A stretch of DNA of 19,049 nucleotides from Burkholderiaceae bacterium (GTDB lineage: Bacteria > Pseudomonadota > Gammaproteobacteria > Burkholderiales > Burkholderiaceae_D): positions 1-19,049 of the forward strand of contig JACMLV010000500.1 of NCBI GenBank assembly GCA_014379395.1, read 5' to 3'. This document shows positions 12,826 to 19,049 of this stretch, in pieces (position 1 is the stretch's first letter; the number at the start of each line of letters is the position of its first letter). The position numbers and the translations under genes are program-made. The notes beneath the pieces were generated by a model. That model was not told where the DNA came from and made no database searches. It saw only the letters and a list, made by a program, of their open reading frames with translations.

Positions 12826-13608
12826 TCAGGCGCCCGGCTTGTCGAGCGAGACGGCGGCGGCTTTTCCGGGCACGCCGAAAATCTGCCGGTAGGCGGCGTA
12901 GAACGAGCAGTGCAAGACGATCGTCAGCATCATCGACAGCGGCAGCATGGCCGTCATCGCCAGGTCGCCGCGGCCAAACACCAGCAGCACCAACTGGCTG
13001 CTGATCAGGCTGATGCAAAACCAGCCGCCGGCGAACATCAGGAACGCCTTGACCGAGCGCAGCACGGCGAAGAAGCTGAAGAAAATCGCCTTGCCCAGGC
13101 TCATTTTCTGCCAGCAGATCAGCGGCGCGGCGAAGCAAAAACCCATCCCGGCCGGCACGTACAGCGCGGCCGTGAGCAGGATCGCCGCGCCGATGTTCGA
13201 TTCGCGCACGGCGGCCGACTTCGGATCGATGTGGCCGGTGATCAGTTGCCAGAACACGCCGCCGTCGACCAGCGCCGAGGCGCCGATGGCGAGCAGCGCC
13301 GTCAGCAGGTACAGCGCGCCCAGGCCGAGCAGCGGGTTGAGCACCGGCTTGCGAAAGCCGCTCAGGAGCAGGTTCGGCAAGATGCGCTCGCCGTGCTCGA
13401 TGCGCAGGCAGGCTTGCAGGAAGGCCATCGAAAACACCGGCACCAGCAGCACCGGCAGGATCTGGCCGAGCAGTGGCAGCAGGCCCAGCCCGAGCATCGC
13501 CAGCATATAGCCGAGAAACAGGGTCGACATCGCGCCCGGTTGCTTGCGGAACAGGTCGAAGCCTTGCCTGATCCAGAGCCAGCCGGTGCGGGCGGGTAGT
13601 TTTTCCAT
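12826..13608 (-). CDS. BPSS1780-family integral membrane protein
   Basis: The protein has 260 residues. It begins with a short amphipathic segment (LPARTGWLWIRQGFDLFRKQPG) typical of this betaproteobacterial family, followed by about six membrane helices grouped in pairs. There are single polar breaks such as CLRIEHGERILPNLLLSGFRKP between helices two and three. No function is established for the family. Its ATG shares one base with the thrB stop (TGATG), so it is translationally coupled to and co-transcribed with thrB. A much longer frame reading upstream through thrB is only overlap. The recurring position beside thrB and uvrD in Burkholderiales is recalled, not tested. Confidence 0.85.
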   Translation of the reverse strand: MEKLPARTGWLWIRQGFDLFRKQPGAMSTLFLGYMLAMLGLGLLPLLGQILPVLLVPVFSMAFLQACLRIEHGERILPNLLLSGFRKPVLNPLLGLGALYLLTALLAIGASALVDGGVFWQLITGHIDPKSAAVRESNIGAAILLTAALYVPAGMGFCFAAPLICWQKMSLGKAIFFSFFAVLRSVKAFLMFAGGWFCISLISSQLVLLVFGRGDLAMTAMLPLSMMLTIVLHCSFYAAYRQIFGVPGKAAAVSLDKPGA

Positions 13609-14564
13609 CAGAACAGCGCCGGGGCGCCGGCGGCGATGCGTTCGCGCAGGATGCGCTCGAAATGGCCGGGGTCGTGCGGCGTCAGCATTTCCGCTTCGCG
13701 CGGCAGGTGCAGGTCGTACAGGCGCGAGAGCCAGAAGCGCAAGGCGGCCGCGCGCAGCATCGGCAGCCAGGCCTGTTGCTCGGCGGCGCCAAACGGGCGC
13801 ACCGCGTGGTAGGCGTCGAGCAGGGCGCGCACGCGCGCGGTGTCGAGCACGCCGCTCTCTTGGTCGGCGCACCAGTCGTTGACGGTGACGGCGACGTCGA
13901 ACAGCCAGGTGTCGCAGCCGGCGAAGTAGAAGTCGAAGAAGCCGGACAGGCGCTCGCCGTCGAACATCACGTTGTTGCGGAACAGGTCGGCGTGCACCGG
14001 GCCGTGCGGGATGGCCTGGTAGACCGGGCCGGCGGCGAAGGCCGACTGGAAGTCGATCTCGCCGCGCAGCAGGCGCGCGTCCGCCTCCGGCAGGAATGGC
14101 AGCAGCAGCGGCGCCGTTTCCTGCCACCATTGCAGGCCGCGCAGATTGGGTTGCTTGAGCGGGAAGTCGCGCGCGGCCAGATGCATCTTGGCCAGCATCG
14201 CGCCCACTTCGGCGCAGTGCACCGGAGCGGGCGCCAATTGCGAATGGCCCTCGAGCTTGCCGACGATGGCGGCCGGTTTGCCGTGCAAGGCCACGCACAG
14301 TTCGCCTTGCGCGTTGGCGATCGGCGCCGGCACCAGCACGCCGCGCTCGGCCAGATGGTGCATCAGCTTCAGATAAAACGGCAATTGCTCGAACGTCAGG
14401 TTCTCGAAGATCGTGAGGACGTATTCGCCGCTCTCGGTCGTCAGGAAGAAATTGCTGTTCTCGATGCCGGAGGCGATGCCTTTGATCGCCAGCGGTTTGC
14501 CAAGGGGGAATTGTTTGATCCACTCGCTGACGTCAGCGAGCGTGACCTGCGTAAAAACTGCCAT
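13608..14564 (-). CDS. thrB: Homoserine kinase (APH-fold, ThrB2 type)
   Basis: The protein has 318 residues, normal for the Pseudomonas/Burkholderia type, which is unrelated to the GHMP-type ThrB of E. coli. It phosphorylates homoserine in threonine synthesis. The aminoglycoside-phosphotransferase-like fold is visible: the glycine-poor nucleotide loop GIENSNFFL (33-41), FEN (53-55), the catalytic loop HGPVHADLFRNN (187-198, Asp193 as base, Asn198 for Mg2+) and the DFG-equivalent DFYFAG (Asp211). The C-terminal helices (DVAVTVNDWC, ALLDAYHAVRP) complete the kinase. The start at 14564 lacks a Shine-Dalgarno sequence and lies ten bases after a -10-like TATCTT, so the mRNA is probably almost leaderless. 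It leads a two-gene unit with the BPSS1780 gene. Confidence 0.95.
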   Translation of the reverse strand: MAVFTQVTLADVSEWIKQFPLGKPLAIKGIASGIENSNFFLTTESGEYVLTIFENLTFEQLPFYLKLMHHLAERGVLVPAPIANAQGELCVALHGKPAAIVGKLEGHSQLAPAPVHCAEVGAMLAKMHLAARDFPLKQPNLRGLQWWQETAPLLLPFLPEADARLLRGEIDFQSAFAAGPVYQAIPHGPVHADLFRNNVMFDGERLSGFFDFYFAGCDTWLFDVAVTVNDWCADQESGVLDTARVRALLDAYHAVRPFGAAEQQAWLPMLRAAALRFWLSRLYDLHLPREAEMLTPHDPGHFERILRERIAAGAPALF

Positions 14565-14574
14565 GTGGGAAGCG

Positions 14575-14603
14575 AAGATAGGTTAAGTCGGTAAAAAAGG
14601 CAA
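14575..14603 (-). promoter_or_regulatory. thrB promoter overlapping the upstream terminator
   Basis: On the minus strand, TTGCCT (14603-14598) and TATCTT (14580-14575) are exactly 17 bases apart. The -35 is formed by the descending arm and first T of the terminator that ends the DUF2782 gene. The expected start lies only a few bases before the thrB ATG. Confidence 0.5.
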
Positions 14604-14619
14604 AACCGGAAGTTTTGCC
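14593..14619 (-). terminator. Rho-independent terminator of the DUF2782 gene
   Basis: On the minus strand, an eight-pair stem (14619-14612 with 14606-14599; one arm reads GGCAAAAC) with a five-base loop is followed by six T (14598-14593). It lies 45 bases past the DUF2782 stop and separates that gene from thrB. Confidence 0.75.
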
Positions 14620-14664
14620 CGGGCATGGTGGTGCAAGGCGCCGCGCGCGCGGGGCGCCGGCGGT

Positions 14665-15075
14665 TTATTTGGCGGCGGCGGGCGGTGGCGGCGCGCTGTC
14701 GGCCGCTTCCTCTTCCTTGTTTTTCTTCTTGCCGCCGATGTCGAACTCGGTCACGCGCCACTGCGCGCCGCGGGTGGCGGTGCCGCTCATCGCGTCGCCC
14801 GGCAGCACGCTGCCGGTCGGGTTGTTCGGCTTCAGGTAATAGGTGCTCTTGCCGCTCTTGACCTTGATCTCGGTGACGCGCCCCTGCTCGCGCTTTTCGG
14901 TCACGCTTTTTTCGCTCTCGGGCTTGGGCGTGACGGTGATCGGCGCGTCCGGCACTTCTTCGAGGCGCTCCAATTTTGGTGGCGTCGAAGGCGGCGGCGT
15001 TTGCGCGCCGGCCGCGGCCGTCAGCGCCGACAGGGACAGGACGAGGAGGGGCCGGAACAGGAATGTGCGCATCAT
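14665..15075 (-). CDS. DUF2782 domain protein, exported
   Basis: The protein has 136 residues. A Sec signal peptide is clear (MMRTFLFRPLLVLSLSALTAAAGA, cleavage before Gln25). The domain core (about 65-112) has the family pattern VTEIKVKSGKSTYYLKPNN, then a GDAMSG turn, then GAQWRVTEFDI. The end is Lys/Glu-rich and then Pro/Ala-rich, which suggests an unfolded tail. The function is unknown; proteins of this family are small periplasmic proteins coded beside polA and thrB in betaproteobacteria. The start could be either of two adjacent ATG codons (15075 or 15072); the ribosome site is weak. It is divergent from polA and ends at its own terminator. Confidence 0.85.
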   Translation of the reverse strand: MMRTFLFRPLLVLSLSALTAAAGAQTPPPSTPPKLERLEEVPDAPITVTPKPESEKSVTEKREQGRVTEIKVKSGKSTYYLKPNNPTGSVLPGDAMSGTATRGAQWRVTEFDIGGKKKNKEEEAADSAPPPPAAAK

Positions 15076-15125
15076 GGTGTGGTATCGCCTCGGTTGGAAG
15101 CGCGGTGAATTTTATCGTGTCAGTC

Positions 15126-15131
15126 ATTGTA
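15126..15131 (-). promoter_or_regulatory. Candidate extended -10 of the DUF2782 gene
   Basis: On the minus strand TGT-TACAAT forms an extended -10 (five of six matches) and gives a leader of about 44 bases. No good -35 is seen. Confidence 0.35.
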
Positions 15132-15147
15132 ACAAACCGACACGGCT

Positions 15148-15164
15148 AACGCTTCAAAAGCGTT
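15148..15164. other. Dyad between the DUF2782 and polA promoters
   Basis: AACGCTT (15148-15154) and AAGCGTT (15158-15164) are perfect inverted repeats with CAA between them, extendable by two more pairs as RNA. It sits just upstream of the DUF2782 -10 candidate and could be an operator. Confidence 0.3.
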
Positions 15165-15217
15165 GGGCGTGAGCAAAAGAACCACAGTGCGCGCGGCATG
15201 AAGGCGCGCCTAATCTC

Positions 15218-15226
15218 TGCGATAAT
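15218..15226 (+). promoter_or_regulatory. Candidate extended -10 of polA
   Basis: TGC-GATAAT is an extended -10 with five of six matches. It would give a leader of about 78 bases before the polA ATG at 15311. The -35 position shows no clear match. Confidence 0.4.
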
Positions 15227-15310
15227 ATTGACCGCACATTCATAACGTCTCCCGCACCTGTTCCCAACTTCTGGGCGGGCGCGCCACGCTTCACTTCTTC
15301 AATTGGTCTT

Positions 15311-18088
15311 ATGCAAAAAACCCTGCTGCTAGTCGACGGTTCCAGTTACCTGTATCGCGCCTTCCACGCGCTGCCCGATCTGCGCAGCCCGGACGGCACG
15401 CCGACCGGCGCCATGCACGGCATGCTCAACATGCTGCGGCGCCTGCGCGCCGATTACCCGGCCGCCTACATCGCCTGCGTGTTCGACGCCAAGGGCAAGA
15501 CCTTCCGCGACGACCTGTATCCCGAATACAAGGCGCAGCGCGCCTCGATGCCGGCCGACCTGGTGTTGCAGATCGAGCCGATCCACCACGCCGTCAAGGC
15601 GATGGGCTGGCCGATCCTGATGGTCGACGGGGTCGAGGCCGACGACGTGATCGGCACCCTGTCGGTGCAGGCCGCCGCCGCCGGCATGAACGTGGTGGTG
15701 TCGACCGGCGACAAGGATCTGGCCCAGCTGGTCAATTCCCGGGTCACCCTGATCAACACGATGAGCAACGAGACGCTCGACGAGGCGGCCGTGCTGGCCA
15801 AGTTCGGCGTGCCGCCGAACCGCATCATCGACTATCTCTCCCTGATCGGCGACACGGTCGACAACGTGCCCGGCGTGGCCAAGTGCGGGCCGAAGACGGC
15901 CGTCAAATGGCTCACTCAATACGACAGCCTGGCCGGCGTGATCGAAAACGCGGCGGCGATCGGCGGCGCGGTCGGCGCCAACTTGCAGGCCGCGCTGGAA
16001 TGGCTGCCGAAGGCGCGCGAACTCATCACCGTCAAGCTCGACTGCGACCTGTCGGCGCACATGACATCGATCACCGAGTCGCTGCTGGCCCGGGAAGAGG
16101 ACAAGGAAACGCTGCTGGCGTTTTACGCGCGCTACGGTTTCAAGACCTGGCTGCGCGAAATCGCCGGCCCCGGCGCCGGCGCGCCGGCGCCGTCAACCGG
16201 CGCGGGTACAGCGGGCACAAGCAGCGCCGCGCTCGATTCGCCCAGCTTCAACGAAGACCTGTTCGGCGCCGCGCCGGAAGCGGCGCGCGACTATGAAACG
16301 GTGCTCACCGAAGCCCAGCTCGACGTCTGGCTGGCGCGCATCGACGCCGCCGCGCTGACTTCGGTCGACACCGAAACCACCTCGCTCGAACCGATGACGG
16401 CGCAAATGGTCGGCATCTCGCTGTCGTGCGAGCCGGGCGTGGCGGCCTATATTCCGGTGGCGCACAGCTACGCCGGCGCGCCCGAGCAGCTCTCGCGCGA
16501 GCTGGTGCTGGCCAAGCTCAAACCGTGGCTGGAGGACGCCGCCAAGCCCAAGCTGGGCCAGAACCTGAAGTACGACAGCCATATCTTCGCCAACCACGGC
16601 ATCGCGCTGCGCGGCGTGCTGCACGACACCCTGCTGCAGTCGTATGTGTTCGAGTCGCACAAATCGCACGACATGGACAGCCTGGCGCTGCGCCACCTGA
16701 ACCGCAAGACGATTCCCTTCGTCGACGTGTGCGGCAAGGGCGTCGGCCAGATCTGTTTCGACCAGGTCGAGGTCACGCGCGCCACCGACTACGCGGCCGA
16801 GGACGCCGACGTCACGCTGTGCCTGCACCGCGCGATGTGGGGCCACGTCGAGGGCGACGCCGGGCTGACCCGGGTCTACCGCGAGATCGAGATGCCGACC
16901 GCCGTCGTGCTGCAAAAGATCGAGCGCAACGGCGTCTTGATCGACGCGGCCCTGCTGGCGACCCAGTCGAACGAACTGGGCAAGCGGATTCTGGAGCTCG
17001 AGCAGCAGGCCTACGAGCTGGCCGGGCAGCCGTTCAACCTCGGCTCGCCGAAGCAGATCGGCGAAATCTTCTTTGAAAAACTCAAGCTGCCGGTGGTCAA
17101 AAAGACCCCGGGCGGGGCGCCCTCGACCGACGAGGAGGTGCTGCAAAAGCTGGCCGAGGATTTTCCGTTGCCCAAGATTCTGCTTGAATACCGCGGCATG
17201 GCCAAGCTGAAGTCGACCTACACCGACAAGCTGCCGAAGATGATCAACGCCGCCACCGGCCGCGTGCACACCAACTACGCGCAGGCGGTGGCGGTGACGG
17301 GGCGGCTGGCGTCGAACGAGCCGAACCTGCAAAACATCCCGATCCGCACCAAGGAGGGCCGCCGCATCCGCGAAGCCTTCATCGCGCCGCCGGGCAGCGT
17401 GATCGTCTCGGCCGACTATTCCCAGATCGAGCTGCGCATCATGGCGCACATCTCGGGCGACGCGGCGATGCTGCGCGCCTTTGCCGACGGCATCGACATC
17501 CACCGCGCCACCGCCGCCGAGATCTTCGGCGTGGCGCCGGGCGAGGTGCAAAGCGAGCAGCGCCGCTACGCCAAGGTGATCAACTTCGGCCTGATCTACG
17601 GCATGAGCGCGTTCGGCCTGGCCGGCAACCTGGGCGTCGAGCGGGCCGCCGCGCAAAGCTATATCGACCGCTATTTCGCGCGCTTTTCCGGCGTCAAGCA
17701 GTACATGGACGACACCCGCATGCAGGCCAAGGCGCGCGGCTACGTCGAGACGGTGTTCGGGCGCCGCCTGTGGCTGCCGGAGATCAATTCGCCGAACGGC
17801 CCGCGCCGCCAGGGCGCCGAGCGGGCCGCGATCAACGCGCCGATGCAGGGCACGGCGGCCGACCTGATCAAGCTGGCCATGATCGCGGTGCAGGGCTGGA
17901 TCGAGGCCGAGCAGCTGAAGACCTTGATGATCATGCAGGTGCACGACGAACTGGTGCTGGAAGTGCCGGAGTCGGAGTTGGCGCTGGTGCGCGAGCACTT
18001 GCCGCGCCTGATGGCCGGCGTCGCCAGCCTGAAGGTGCCGCTGACGGCGGAAGTGGGCATCGGCAAGAACTGGGACGAGGCGCACTAG
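15311..18088 (+). CDS. polA: DNA polymerase I
   Basis: The protein has 925 residues (E. coli 928). Three domains are complete: the 5'-3' flap nuclease (about 1-290, with VFDAKGKTFRDDLY, EADDVIGTL and STGDKDLAQLV), the 3'-5' proofreading domain (about 325-515, with Asp353 and Glu355 in VDTETTSLEP, so proofreading should be active) and the polymerase. Polymerase residues fall three below E. coli numbering: Asp702 in DYSQIELR, Arg751, Lys755, Phe759 and Tyr763 in RRYAKVINFGLIYG, and His878-Asp879-Glu880. Phe759 corresponds to Phe762, which favours deoxynucleotides. It fills gaps after primer removal and in excision repair. An Ala/Gly/Pro/Thr-rich linker (about 290-312) joins the nuclease to the rest. 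No ribosome site is evident before the ATG. Confidence 0.97.
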   Translation: MQKTLLLVDGSSYLYRAFHALPDLRSPDGTPTGAMHGMLNMLRRLRADYPAAYIACVFDAKGKTFRDDLYPEYKAQRASMPADLVLQIEPIHHAVKAMGWPILMVDGVEADDVIGTLSVQAAAAGMNVVVSTGDKDLAQLVNSRVTLINTMSNETLDEAAVLAKFGVPPNRIIDYLSLIGDTVDNVPGVAKCGPKTAVKWLTQYDSLAGVIENAAAIGGAVGANLQAALEWLPKARELITVKLDCDLSAHMTSITESLLAREEDKETLLAFYARYGFKTWLREIAGPGAGAPAPSTGAGTAGTSSAALDSPSFNEDLFGAAPEAARDYETVLTEAQLDVWLARIDAAALTSVDTETTSLEPMTAQMVGISLSCEPGVAAYIPVAHSYAGAPEQLSRELVLAKLKPWLEDAAKPKLGQNLKYDSHIFANHGIALRGVLHDTLLQSYVFESHKSHDMDSLALRHLNRKTIPFVDVCGKGVGQICFDQVEVTRATDYAAEDADVTLCLHRAMWGHVEGDAGLTRVYREIEMPTAVVLQKIERNGVLIDAALLATQSNELGKRILELEQQAYELAGQPFNLGSPKQIGEIFFEKLKLPVVKKTPGGAPSTDEEVLQKLAEDFPLPKILLEYRGMAKLKSTYTDKLPKMINAATGRVHTNYAQAVAVTGRLASNEPNLQNIPIRTKEGRRIREAFIAPPGSVIVSADYSQIELRIMAHISGDAAMLRAFADGIDIHRATAAEIFGVAPGEVQSEQRRYAKVINFGLIYGMSAFGLAGNLGVERAAAQSYIDRYFARFSGVKQYMDDTRMQAKARGYVETVFGRRLWLPEINSPNGPRRQGAERAAINAPMQGTAADLIKLAMIAVQGWIEAEQLKTLMIMQVHDELVLEVPESELALVREHLPRLMAGVASLKVPLTAEVGIGKNWDEAH

Positions 18089-18177
18089 TCGATTCCGCAG
18101 CGGCGCGCCGGGCTGCTCAGCGGCATCGCGCGTGCGCTGTTAGGATAGCGGCACAGCGAAATAACCGGAGATACCGC

Positions 18178-19049
18178 ATGAAAGATCTGATCAACGATTG
18201 CGCCAGCCTGCTGCCCAAGACCAGCCTGTCCGGCGGCGTCGACCGGCGCGACTTCCTGAAGGTTGCGCTGGGCACCGGATTTGCCGCCGCCACCTTGCCG
18301 GTGGCCGCGCAAAGCGTCATCAAGACCGACACCGCCGGCCTGACCGCAGGCACCGTCGGCGTGATGGTCGCCGGCGTCAGCATCCCGGTCTACCGCGCCC
18401 AGCCGGAAGGCGAGAGCAATCTGCCGGTCGTGCTGGTGGTGTCGGAAATTTTCGGCGTGCACGAGCATATCGCCGACGTCGCGCGGCGCTTCGCCAAGCA
18501 GGGCTATCTGGCGCTGGCGCCGGAACTGTTCGTGCGCCAGGGCGATCCGCGCGCCGTCGCCACCATCCCGGAATTGATGAAGGAAATCATTTCCCAGACG
18601 CCGGACCGGCAAGTGCTGAGCGACTTGGATGGCTGCGTGGCCTGGGCCGCCAAGAACGGCGGCAACACCGACAAGCTCGGCATCACCGGCTTTTGCTGGG
18701 GCGGGCGCATCGCCTGGCTGTACGCGGCGCATAATCCGAAGGTCAAGGCGGGCGTGGCCTGGTATGGCCGCCTGACCGGCGACACCAACGAGATGACGCC
18801 GGCCAATCCGATCGACATCGCGCCGATGCTCAAGGCGCCGGTGCTGGGCCTGTACGGCGGCAAGGACCCCGGCATCACGCTCGAATCGATCGAGAAGATG
18901 AAGGCCGCGCTGGCCAAGGGGACGAGCAAATCGGAATTCGTGGTCTACCCCAATTCCGGCCACGCCTTCCACGCCGACTACCGCCCGAGCTATGTCGAGG
19001 CGGACGCCAAGGACGGTTTCGCCCGCTGCCTGGCCTGGTTCAAGCGCCA
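18178..19049 (+). CDS. Dienelactone hydrolase family protein with Tat signal, 3' end missing
   Basis: At least 290 residues are present; the frame is still open at the window end. GGAG (18167-18170) lies seven bases before the ATG. Residues 22-28 (DRRDFLK) followed by a mild hydrophobic stretch (VALGTGFAAATLPVAA) make a twin-arginine signal, so the enzyme should be exported folded. The alpha/beta hydrolase domain carries the dienelactone-hydrolase triad: Cys173 in GFCWGG, Asp230 in GGKDPG and His262 in SGHAFH. Family members open lactones such as dienelactone or act on related esters. A Tat-exported form resembles the YghX-like group. It follows polA by 89 bases on the same strand but has its own ribosome site; no catabolic genes are next to it in the window. 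Confidence 0.9.
   Translation, partial: MKDLINDCASLLPKTSLSGGVDRRDFLKVALGTGFAAATLPVAAQSVIKTDTAGLTAGTVGVMVAGVSIPVYRAQPEGESNLPVVLVVSEIFGVHEHIADVARRFAKQGYLALAPELFVRQGDPRAVATIPELMKEIISQTPDRQVLSDLDGCVAWAAKNGGNTDKLGITGFCWGGRIAWLYAAHNPKVKAGVAWYGRLTGDTNEMTPANPIDIAPMLKAPVLGLYGGKDPGITLESIEKMKAALAKGTSKSEFVVYPNSGHAFHADYRPSYVEADAKDGFARCLAWFKR

Noticed and set aside
12826..14523. Apparent 565-residue protein covering BPSS1780 and most of thrB
   Set aside because: Only the last 260 residues look like a protein; the upstream part is thrB read in the wrong frame.
16193..18085. 630-codon open frame on the minus strand across polA
   Set aside because: It is an antisense shadow of a highly conserved gene; the composition (His, Arg, Ala, Gln-rich) is that of reversed GC-rich codons.
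18085..18972. 295-codon minus-strand frame opposite the dienelactone hydrolase gene
   Set aside because: The plus strand has Tat signal, triad and ribosome site; the minus frame has only shadow composition.
1..19049. CRISPR arrays, insertion sequences, rRNA or integrase genes
   Set aside because: No repeat-spacer pattern, transposase or integrase frame, terminal repeats or rRNA-like sequence was seen on either strand.

Overview
The window most resembles a high-GC betaproteobacterial chromosome, probably Burkholderiales and plausibly Oxalobacteraceae (Massilia/Duganella-like). The clues are the core block uvrD, a BPSS1780-family membrane protein, an APH-type thrB, a DUF2782 protein and polA, all with strongly G/C-ending codons. 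The genus is an inference from recalled gene order, since no search could be run.

Layout. Bases 2-292 are the 3' end of a GGDEF (diguanylate cyclase) gene. Bases ~293-10,440 look like an accessory region with a more mixed codon choice and A/T-rich spacers. It holds a two-gene plus-strand unit (carboxymuconolactone-decarboxylase-like protein and a secreted NHL-type propeller, 662-1860). It also holds a long minus-strand gene train (8474 down to 1997) of eight genes: a possible alpha/beta-barrel protein, an SDR-like protein, an MFS transporter, an AfsA-type hotdog protein, an unknown 280-residue protein, a tautomerase-fold protein, a HAD phosphatase and an aldo/keto reductase. A divergent LysR-type regulator follows (8667-9620). 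Next comes an ~840-base stretch without an intact gene, carrying a rho-independent terminator, a dyad and an RTX-like C-terminal remnant. From 10,458 onward the window returns to conserved housekeeping genes: uvrD, then on the minus strand DUF2782, thrB and BPSS1780, then polA on the plus strand, and a Tat-exported dienelactone hydrolase cut by the window end.

Main idea. The AfsA-like protein, HAD phosphatase, reductases, exporter and LysR regulator together resemble the logic of gamma-butyrolactone or furan signal pathways of actinomycetes (AfsA plus reductase plus phosphatase; mmfL/mmfH/mmfP). Here they sit in an apparently proteobacterial setting. A 32-base element with 25 identities lies upstream of both the 662-1860 unit and the long minus-strand operon. 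Each copy carries an ATAC-N7-GTAT-like LysR box and overlaps a putative -35. This ties the two transcription units, about 8 kb apart, into one probable regulon of the adjacent LysR protein. The product is unknown; the signal or metabolite hypothesis is inference.

Other points. The SDR-like protein has lost all four catalytic positions. The tautomerase keeps Pro1 but lacks both substrate-binding arginines of 4-oxalocrotonate tautomerase. uvrD and thrB both appear to have leaderless or nearly leaderless transcripts, and the thrB promoter seems to overlap the terminator of the gene upstream.
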